Assembly: GCA_011048515.1 (NCBI GenBank)
Contig: DSDW01000094.1
Coordinates: 1 to 32,841 of the forward strand
Origin: Campylobacterota bacterium
GTDB lineage: Bacteria; Campylobacterota; Campylobacteria; Campylobacterales; Sulfurovaceae
Length of the DNA stretch: 32,841 nucleotides
Reading direction: 5' to 3'
A model generated the notes under the pieces. It saw nothing but the letters and a program-made list of their open reading frames with translations, made no database searches and was not told the DNA's origin. Position 1 is the first letter of the stretch; every line of letters starts with the position of its first letter. A program made the translations under genes and the position numbers. Positions 26,821 to 32,841 of this stretch are shown in pieces.

Positions 26821-27814
26821 TTTTTTTACTCCATATCATCATATCTACATCCATGCTTTCGGTATGCAAAAATTCTAAATTTATATCGATATTATAGGAT
26901 AAAGCGTTTGTAGAGAGCTTAGGCGTCTGATAGATCAACAGCCAGTCGATCTGTTTTTGCAGTGCATGAAGCATCCCTTCACCACCCTCAACCAACACAA
27001 AAGAAGGCCGCTCAAGAAAAGAGAGATCATCGGTGATCTCTATCTCTCTCTCCTCCACTTTAAAAAGAGGGATCTCTCTGTCAAAATCCTTCATATGTGA
27101 ATAGATCCGTACATCCGGTGCTCTGCCCCCTGAAAAACGGCAATCCAGTGTCGGCCTGTCCTCTCTCACTGTGTTGCCTCCTATCAGAAGCACATCACAC
27201 ACTTCCCGGAGACTATGGACATGTTCCAAAGAGGCTTTTGAGCTCAGATACCCACCGCCGATCCGTCCATTGGATGTCTGTGCCAGTTTGAAGAGAACAA
27301 ACGCCCGTCTTTGCCAGATCTTAAAAGGCTCAAGAAGCCTCTCTGCTTTTTCATGCAAAACACCAAATGTAACATTCTCAAGCAGATCCATGCCACCGTC
27401 ATGTCCCTTGATCGGATCAGATGTGGCGATCACTGTTCTTTGCAGCTGCAATTTTGAAATAAGGGAAGCACAGGAAGGTGTTTTGCCCTGATGCGAACAT
27501 GGCTCCAGGGTTACATAGATGGTACACGCTGCAAAGAAGTTCGGAGGAAGTTTCAGCAGAAAATCGTGTGATATTTGGGCATCTTTTGGATCGAACCCGA
27601 CCTTTTGCCCGCTTTTTGTTTCGTAGGCGCTGATCAGCGCCAACACTTCTGCATGCGATGTTCCTGATTTTTGGTGCGCTGAGATACTGAGAAGTCTGCC
27701 CTTCTCCACCACTACGGCACCTACCGCAGGATTTGGGTAAGTAAGGCCCTGGTATTTCCACGCTTCATCAAGCGCAAGCTGCATATAGAATTCATCAAAC
27801 TTCATATATGCCAC
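26810..27814 (-). CDS. ribD: Riboflavin biosynthesis deaminase/reductase
   Basis: RibD carries two activities. The N-terminal deaminase (residues 7-140) has zinc ligands His54 (HAE), Cys106 and Cys115 in PCSHQGKTPSC. The C-terminal half (about 155-334) is the reductase, with LLIGGNTVREDRPTLDCR. Both halves are present. GTG at 27814 is preceded by AAGG at four-base spacing. An ATG at 27805 is possible. It lies 11 bases after rimP and overlaps ubiE, so it is inside the long translation-factor operon. No FMN riboswitch is seen before it. The C-terminal half is less conserved than the deaminase. Confidence 0.92.
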   Translation of the reverse strand: MAYMKFDEFYMQLALDEAWKYQGLTYPNPAVGAVVVEKGRLLSISAHQKSGTSHAEVLALISAYETKSGQKVGFDPKDAQISHDFLLKLPPNFFAACTIYVTLEPCSHQGKTPSCASLISKLQLQRTVIATSDPIKGHDGGMDLLENVTFGVLHEKAERLLEPFKIWQRRAFVLFKLAQTSNGRIGGGYLSSKASLEHVHSLREVCDVLLIGGNTVREDRPTLDCRFSGGRAPDVRIYSHMKDFDREIPLFKVEEREIEITDDLSFLERPSFVLVEGGEGMLHALQKQIDWLLIYQTPKLSTNALSYNIDINLEFLHTESMDVDMMIWSKKIGY

Positions 27815-27825
27815 TTAACCTTCAA

Positions 27826-28257
27826 TTACCACTCAAAGTAGGTTTTTACGGTTCCCAGCTGATCATAGCGATAGGATTCGTCACCGTCCTTCGTTGTTAC
27901 CATGATCCCTTCATCATCTGCACTTTTAAGCACACCTTTGAGCTTCTCCCCGCCCAATATCTTGATCTTCACTTTCTCACCAATGGCATTTTGAAAATGG
28001 CTTGGTTTTGTCAGTTTGCGTTCGATACCCGGAGAACTTACCTCTAAACGGTATTTACCGCTTACCGGCGGATGTACATCCAAAAAAGGAGAGAGTTCAT
28101 TGGAGATATCTGCACATAGATCCAGTGTTACCCCGCCTGTTTTGGTGATAAGTACACGGTAGATCGCCTCATCAAATTCGGTAACTGTCTCTATGCCGTA
28201 GAGTGAGGCACCGTTGGCCTCTACGATCTTTGCGATCTGATCTTCACTTTTACTCAT
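27826..28257 (-). CDS. rimP: Ribosome maturation factor RimP
   Basis: RimP helps assemble the 30S subunit. I start it at ATG 28257 (143 residues) and not the upstream in-frame ATG at 28431, because AAGGTGAG lies just before it and the family begins with a sequence like MSKSEDQIAKIVE. The conserved ITKTGGVTLDLCADIS and YRLEVSSPGIERKL are present, and the C-terminal Sm-like half follows. It overlaps rbfA by 8 bases and is 11 bases from ribD. The order infB-rbfA-rimP is typical of Campylobacterota. Confidence 0.92.
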   Translation of the reverse strand: MSKSEDQIAKIVEANGASLYGIETVTEFDEAIYRVLITKTGGVTLDLCADISNELSPFLDVHPPVSGKYRLEVSSPGIERKLTKPSHFQNAIGEKVKIKILGGEKLKGVLKSADDEGIMVTTKDGDESYRYDQLGTVKTYFEW

Positions 28258-28618
28258 CACTCTCACCTTTTTTCTTACTGATCTGCTCGAATAGCTCTTC
28301 CATACGCTGCTGTTTCTCCAGCTGTTCATCAAACTCAAAGGTAAGACGGGGTGACTTAAACCAGCCTTCACTTTGTTTGCAATGGTTCTGTATATAACCA
28401 GATACACTGCGTAACTGCCGAAGCGCTTCATTCTGTTCTTTTTCGGTCAAAAACGATTTGTCCAGATAGACTTTCGCATCGCTCCGCCCTTTTGAACAGA
28501 CCACTTCTGTCACAAGCAGTGAGTTGATGCGTTCATCATCGAGCGTAGCCAAAGCCTCAGGGATGACCTCCTTGAGGACTGATTCTACACGGTGGCGTTT
28601 GATCTCTTCCTGGGTCAT
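28250..28618 (-). CDS. rbfA: Ribosome-binding factor A
   Basis: RbfA assists 16S rRNA 5'-end maturation in 30S assembly, partly in cold growth. The 122-residue protein shows the KH-like fold sequence: HRVESVLKEVIPEAL at the start, VTEVVCSKGRSDAKVYLD in the middle and LRSVSGYIQNH later. Its ATG overlaps the infB TAA by one base (TAATG). The acidic C-terminus ends inside the rimP start. Length is normal. Confidence 0.92.
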   Translation of the reverse strand: MTQEEIKRHRVESVLKEVIPEALATLDDERINSLLVTEVVCSKGRSDAKVYLDKSFLTEKEQNEALRQLRSVSGYIQNHCKQSEGWFKSPRLTFEFDEQLEKQQRMEELFEQISKKKGESDE

Positions 28619-31263
28619 TACAGTACTGCCTGTTCCTCAACATTTTTGAAGGTCTCGATCACATCACCCTCTTTAAGGTCATTATAGTTTTCAAGCATGA
28701 TACCACACTCATATCCACTTTTAACCTCTCTTGCATCTTCGCTGAAACGTTTAAGTGAAGCGATCTTGCTTTCATAGATAACAACACCGTCACGGATAAG
28801 CCTTGCTTTGCTTCCTCTAGTGATCACACCGTCACTTACCTTACATCCGGCAATTGTACCGATTTTACCGACCACAAATGTTTCACGTACTTCAGCCTGT
28901 CCTGTCACCTCTTCAGAGATCACTGGACTCATCATACCGCCAAGCAATGCTCTCACATCATCGATCAGGTCATAGATGATCGAGTAGGACTTGATCTCTA
29001 CACCAAGCTCTTTGGCCTTCTTCTTCACTGCACCGGTAGGACGCACATTGAAGCCCAGGATCACCGAATGTTCAGAAGCATCCGCAAGTGTCACATCGCT
29101 CTCCGTAACCCCACCGACACCTTCATGGATGATATTGACTTTAACCTCTTCGTTTTTAAGCTTGTCGAGACTTCCTTTGATCGCTTCAAGAGAACCTTGT
29201 ACATCTGCTTTGATCACAATCGGCAATGATTTGAGCTTACCTTCCGCAATGAGTTCAGAGAGATCATCAAGAGAAGCTTTCGTACTCTTGGAGAGTTGTT
29301 TCTCCCTTTCGTACTCCGCTCGCTTCTCTGCCAGCTCTCTCACCTCTTTTTCACTCTCCATCACGATCAGTGTATCACCGGCACCCGGTACTTCATTCAG
29401 ACCTACGATCGCTGCAGGTGTACTTGGTCCGATCTCCTTCACGCTTGTTCCATCGTCAAGCCTGATCGCTTTGATACGTCCGTATGTTTTCCCTGCGATC
29501 GCATTGTCACCTACTCTCAGCGTACCGTTTTTGATGATCACATTGGCAACCGGTCCAAATCCTTTTTCCAGTGAACTCTCTACAACCACTGCTTTCGCCT
29601 GACGCGTAGGATCAGCTTCCAGTTCCATCACTTCGGCTTGAAGCAGGATCGTCTCAAGCAGATCGTCGATCCCCATACCGGTATGAGCCGATACAGGGAC
29701 AAATTCATACTCTCCGCCCCAATCGATCGGTGTAATTCCCATTTCTGAAAGCTGTGCTTTCACATTGTCGGGGTTTGCCGTCTCTTTGTCCATCTTGTTG
29801 ACAGCAATGACCATTGGTACACCCGCTGCTTTGGTATGGGAGATCGCCTCTCTGGTCTGAGGCATCACCCCGTCATCTGCGGCAACCACGATAATGACGA
29901 TATCTGTCGCCTGCGCACCGCGTGAACGCATCTCCGTAAAGGCTTCGTGGCCCGGTGTATCCACAAAAGTGATCTTTTTGCCGTTTTTTTCCACCTGGTA
30001 AGCGCCCACGTGTTGTGTGATACCACCGGCTTCTTTATCTGCAACTTTTGCCGAACGGATTTTATCAAGCAGTGAAGTCTTACCGTGGTCAACGTGCCCC
30101 ATGATCGTAATCACCGGCGGTCTCTCCTCAAGATGCTCATCTTCTATCGCATCATATGCTGCTACGTAATCAAGTTCGTCAAGCGGGTTCATCGTACTTA
30201 CTTCTACGCCGAACTCCTCTGCCAGGATCTCGATCTCATCTTTGGAGAGAAAGTCATTTTTTGTTACCATCATACCCAGCGCGAAGAGCACCTTAACCAC
30301 ATCGCCTACAGACCTGTTCACTTTCTCTGCAAACTCATATACCCTTACATTTTCAGGGATCTCTACTGAGGTTACGACTTCTGTACTTGCCTCTTTGACA
30401 TACTTCTTGCGTTTACCTCCACGTTTAAGTGAGCGCTGCTGCTGAGGACGGAATGCCTGTTTGGTCTTGCCGCCCAACACACCTGCATTCTCACGCTTTT
30501 TAGCCTCTTCTTTACGCTTCTGCTCCTGTCTTTGCATCTCTTCGTAAATATTTTTGTCAGAGAAGTCCAGCAGGACAACCTCTTCTTCGCCGAATCCTGA
30601 ACTGATGTCCGAACTGATATCACCGCTGAAGATATCCAGCCGCTCTCCGCTCTCTCTGGCTTCAGCAATTTTTTTCGCTTTTTTCTTTGAGGAAAAAGTC
30701 TCTGTACTCGCCTGGTCAAGTGAGATCTTTTTCGCTGTCTTGACAGGCTCAGGCTTCGCTTTACGAACGATTTTGATCCCGCCTCTGGAGAGAGTTTTTC
30801 TCATCGGAGCCTCTTCGTCTGACGCTTTTCTTATCTGCGCTGTCGCTTCCTCTTCCGGCGCAACGACAGAGATCCCTTTACGCTTTTTCACCATTTTCTT
30901 TGGAGCCGGCTCCTCTTCTGCTGCAGCTGCTTCTGGTTTTGCCTCTTCTTTGGTGACAACCTGCTCTTTTTCGACTGCTCTCTCCGCTGCAGGACTCTCT
31001 AGGGTCTCCTCTTCAGAAGTCTCAACTGTTTTGGGCTCTTCTTTCTTTACCACTTTTATTTTCGGCTTTTTCTCTTCCGGTTTTTTAAACCCTTTAGGCA
31101 GTGTACCGCTGATAGCATAGTCTACAAGTATCCCTGCTTCATCCATACTGATCGCACTGTTGGCTGCTTTTACTGCAAAACCTAACTCTTTTGCCTTCTC
31201 CAGCAGTTCATTGTTGGATAGACCTGCTTCTAATGCTATCTCTTGGATTCTAACTTTATCCAT
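28618..31263 (-). CDS. infB: Translation initiation factor IF-2
   Basis: IF-2 is the GTPase that brings initiator tRNA to the 30S subunit and joins the 50S. The protein has 881 residues. An IF2-N region (1-60) is followed by a long Lys/Glu/Ala-rich linker (60-290), a second IF2-N type region (300-360), and the G domain with G1 GHVDHGKT 389-396, DTPGHEAF near 436 and NKMD 489-492. Domains II-IV then follow. GAGGAG lies ten bases before the ATG. It overlaps ylxR by 8 bases and rbfA by one. The linker is low-complexity, as in other IF-2 proteins. All catalytic motifs are present. Confidence 0.97.
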   Translation of the reverse strand: MDKVRIQEIALEAGLSNNELLEKAKELGFAVKAANSAISMDEAGILVDYAISGTLPKGFKKPEEKKPKIKVVKKEEPKTVETSEEETLESPAAERAVEKEQVVTKEEAKPEAAAAEEEPAPKKMVKKRKGISVVAPEEEATAQIRKASDEEAPMRKTLSRGGIKIVRKAKPEPVKTAKKISLDQASTETFSSKKKAKKIAEARESGERLDIFSGDISSDISSGFGEEEVVLLDFSDKNIYEEMQRQEQKRKEEAKKRENAGVLGGKTKQAFRPQQQRSLKRGGKRKKYVKEASTEVVTSVEIPENVRVYEFAEKVNRSVGDVVKVLFALGMMVTKNDFLSKDEIEILAEEFGVEVSTMNPLDELDYVAAYDAIEDEHLEERPPVITIMGHVDHGKTSLLDKIRSAKVADKEAGGITQHVGAYQVEKNGKKITFVDTPGHEAFTEMRSRGAQATDIVIIVVAADDGVMPQTREAISHTKAAGVPMVIAVNKMDKETANPDNVKAQLSEMGITPIDWGGEYEFVPVSAHTGMGIDDLLETILLQAEVMELEADPTRQAKAVVVESSLEKGFGPVANVIIKNGTLRVGDNAIAGKTYGRIKAIRLDDGTSVKEIGPSTPAAIVGLNEVPGAGDTLIVMESEKEVRELAEKRAEYEREKQLSKSTKASLDDLSELIAEGKLKSLPIVIKADVQGSLEAIKGSLDKLKNEEVKVNIIHEGVGGVTESDVTLADASEHSVILGFNVRPTGAVKKKAKELGVEIKSYSIIYDLIDDVRALLGGMMSPVISEEVTGQAEVRETFVVGKIGTIAGCKVSDGVITRGSKARLIRDGVVIYESKIASLKRFSEDAREVKSGYECGIMLENYNDLKEGDVIETFKNVEEQAVL

Positions 31264-31501
31264 TCTTGATTAACTCCTCTAAAAGCTTTAAAAACCGTTC
31301 TTCATCTTGTTTAAAACGTTTGATCAAGCCTTTGATTTTTTTTTGATTTTTACTGCATACATCACAAAGATAAAAGCTGCGCCCACTGCCATCGTATGCT
31401 ACGATATCATTGTTATCTGCCATCTTCAGTCTCAGCATACTCCCCTGAGACTGTCTCTCCCGACAACTGATACACATACGTATGGGCTGTGATTTATTCA
31501 T
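31256..31501 (-). CDS. ylxR: YlxR family RNA-binding protein
   Basis: A small (81-residue) protein of the YlxR family (DUF448). The first half, RMCISCRERQSQGSMLRL, carries the family's CxxC and R-rich pattern, and GSGRSFYLC and a second CxxC follow; the C-terminal half is Lys-rich. Family members bind RNA and sit between nusA and infB or directly before infB in many bacteria. Here it is directly before infB with an 8-base overlap, so it is co-translated. Its role is not fully established; reports include a link to RNase P and ribosome function, which the sequence cannot test. Confidence 0.85.
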   Translation of the reverse strand: MNKSQPIRMCISCRERQSQGSMLRLKMADNNDIVAYDGSGRSFYLCDVCSKNQKKIKGLIKRFKQDEERFLKLLEELIKNG

Positions 31502-31534
31502 TCGCGTATTATACCCAATTAGAATTAAGCTGTT

Positions 31535-32416
31535 CTAATCTTTGGTGATTACACCATAGTTGTCAAGATCAAGGATCAAAACTCTGTATTGCGGGAAACG
31601 GGAACGAAGTGATTGTGCGATTTTAGGCGCATCCTTTTCATACGCCAACGAAAAGAAGGTCGAACCGGATCCCGACAGCGTACTCATCAACGCACCATGC
31701 TTCAGTGCCAGTTTTTGCACATCAAAGAGTTCCGGCATCATCTTCATACGTCTGGACTGGTGCAATTTGTCTTTTGCTGCGACACGCAGCAGATCCCAGG
31801 ATTCTGACATAAAAAGCGCTGTCATGTAGGCTGCTCTGGAGAGAGAATAGACCGCTTCCTCTTTTTTGTATACTTTTGGTAGTACTGTTCTGGACTTCGC
31901 TGTAGAGATCGTGCGATTTGGTATAACCACGACCGCTTTCAGATAATCAGGAAGCCGTCTTTTTTTACTGTAGACACGGCCGTTTTCTACACAGGCAACA
32001 TTGAACCCACCCATCACTGCCGGCGTGATATTGTCCGGATGACTTTCATAGCGCAGTGCCTGGTTGAGTATCTCTCTTTTTGTATATTTGACTCCTGCTG
32101 CCGTATAGGCTGCACTGAGACTCGCTACGATCACGGCTGAAGAACTCCCCAACCCTCTTGAGATAGGGATCCGGTTATGAAACTCAAAACGGAAGTTATC
32201 TGTTCTTTTAGTCAATCTTTGATAGTTTTCATTGAATATATTTAAAAAAAGGGTGTTTTTTTTGATCTTGGGATTATCCGCTCCCTCTCCATGGGTGGAG
32301 ATAGACAAAAACTTTGATGGTTTAATGATGATCTCATTTCTCAGATCAACCGCCAGACCCAGAGTGTCAAACCCCGGTCCAAGATTTGCCGAAGTGGCTG
32401 GTACGCTTACAAACAT
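31535..32416 (-). CDS. thrB: Homoserine kinase
   Basis: ThrB phosphorylates homoserine for threonine synthesis. This is the GHMP-kinase form: [20 protein letters not shown] at the start, the ATP loop RGLGSSSA at 87-94 and the C-terminal [11 protein letters not shown]. Length 293 is normal. The ribosome-binding site is weak (GAGAATAAAG before the ATG). It lies 15 bases after tsaB and 33 bases before ylxR, so it is probably part of the same operon. thrB beside infB and tsaB is an order I recall from Campylobacter (thrB before infB). Confidence 0.94.
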   Translation of the reverse strand: MFVSVPATSANLGPGFDTLGLAVDLRNEIIIKPSKFLSISTHGEGADNPKIKKNTLFLNIFNENYQRLTKRTDNFRFEFHNRIPISRGLGSSSAVIVASLSAAYTAAGVKYTKREILNQALRYESHPDNITPAVMGGFNVACVENGRVYSKKRRLPDYLKAVVVIPNRTISTAKSRTVLPKVYKKEEAVYSLSRAAYMTALFMSESWDLLRVAAKDKLHQSRRMKMMPELFDVQKLALKHGALMSTLSGSGSTFFSLAYEKDAPKIAQSLRSRFPQYRVLILDLDNYGVITKD

Positions 32417-32431
32417 CTTTATTCTCTATTC

Positions 32432-32841
32432 TTAAACAGCAGGCAGTACATACTCAGGTGTTGATTCTTCATCTAACGGTAGATCTTGAATACTCTGAGG
32501 CAATGTAAACTCTGCATTGACCGGCTGCTCAATTTTTTTCGTTATTATAGTCTCTTTTTCCTTGGTAAAATAAAGGTTCCCCATCGCTTTGATCGGAGCA
32601 CCGTTATTCAGTGCAAAAGCGCTACACCCCAAACATTTGATACCCCGCAGGATCTCAATGGTTTTCAGCGTAATATAGGTGAGTTTGATCGCCATATAAG
32701 AACCCGGGCCGCGCGTATAGATGATATTTTCCAGATCATACCGTTGCATGGATCTGACCAACAATGGCAGAAGTATCTCAGAGGTCTTTTTCTCACTGGA
32801 AATAGTCTCGATCAACTCTTTATCTTTATATATCCCTATCA
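32432..32841 (-). CDS. tsaB: TsaB-like protein for tRNA t6A modification (start cut by the window edge)
   Basis: TsaB (YeaZ) is the non-catalytic partner of TsaD in making t6A37 on ANN-decoding tRNAs. The frame stays open to the window end, reading IGIYKDKELIETISSEK, so the true start is outside. The family hallmark GPGSYMAIKLTYITLKTIE (usually GPGSFTGLRIG) is recognisable but altered. The C-terminal part ends with LDEESTPEYVLPAV and is short compared with TsaB of E. coli (231 residues), as is usual in this phylum. It stops 15 bases before thrB. Identification rests on the GPGS block and gene order. Confidence 0.72.
   Translation of the reverse strand, partial: IGIYKDKELIETISSEKKTSEILLPLLVRSMQRYDLENIIYTRGPGSYMAIKLTYITLKTIEILRGIKCLGCSAFALNNGAPIKAMGNLYFTKEKETIITKKIEQPVNAEFTLPQSIQDLPLDEESTPEYVLPAV

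Noticed and set aside
27806-27840. FMN riboswitch before ribD
   Set aside because: Only 11 bases separate ribD from rimP, so there is no room for the conserved RFN structure.
28258-28431. Longer rimP starting at the upstream in-frame ATG (28431)
   Set aside because: The extra 58 residues overlap rbfA, do not resemble the family, and lack a ribosome site. ATG 28257 has AAGGTGAG in front.

Overview
The window is chromosomal DNA from a bacterium of the Campylobacterota (former Epsilonproteobacteria), probably close to Sulfurovum or Sulfurimonas. This rests on gene order recalled from that group and not on any search: prmA-ftsH, groES-groEL, and tsaB-thrB-ylxR-infB-rbfA-rimP. A late lipid A acyltransferase next to glycosyltransferases also resembles the start of Campylobacter LOS loci. 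Promoters mostly show a clear TATAAT-like -10 with a poor -35. Two exceptions, upstream of leuA and groES, have a full -35 with a 17-bp spacer.

Layout. (1) 1-7083, surface polysaccharide: the end of a probable pgi, then galU, an HtrB/LpxL-type acyltransferase and five glycosyltransferases (one capsule-synthesis type, two GT2, two GT4). The GT part is visibly AT-rich and one GT4 is inverted, as expected for an exchangeable LOS/capsule module. (2) 7164-11428: hisH, a micro-ORF made of 7-base repeats, hisA, prmA and ftsH, joined by short overlaps. (3) 11445-13313: a consensus promoter, a leucine-rich leader peptide and leuA, which looks like attenuation control. Palindromic repeat elements sit on both sides of leuA. 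(4) 13653-19818, minus strand: serS, then an outer-membrane beta-barrel gene followed 18 bp later by a 1420-residue Ig-like repeat lipoprotein. (5) 20117-22643: a CAT tRNA, a glutaredoxin-like gene and divergent groES-groEL, with a palindrome between the divergent promoters. (6) 22857-32841, minus strand: a packed run from tsaB (cut by the window edge) through thrB, ylxR, infB, rbfA, rimP, ribD, ubiE and xseA to a membrane EAL protein with a degenerate GGDEF.

How the parts work together. The left end makes and decorates the outer surface: UDP-glucose supply, lipid A acylation and sugar transfer. The middle is amino-acid biosynthesis (His, Leu) and protein quality control (FtsH, GroESL). The right end is translation factors coupled to cofactor genes (riboflavin, menaquinone), DNA repair and c-di-GMP turnover.

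The least ordinary items are the Leu leader with its inserted palindromic element, the II-to-I composite palindromes flanking leuA in opposite orientation, the barrel/Ig-lipoprotein pair with near-identical internal repeats, and the repeat-built micro-ORF coupled to hisA. I see no CRISPR array, phage gene, transposase or recognisable defence system.
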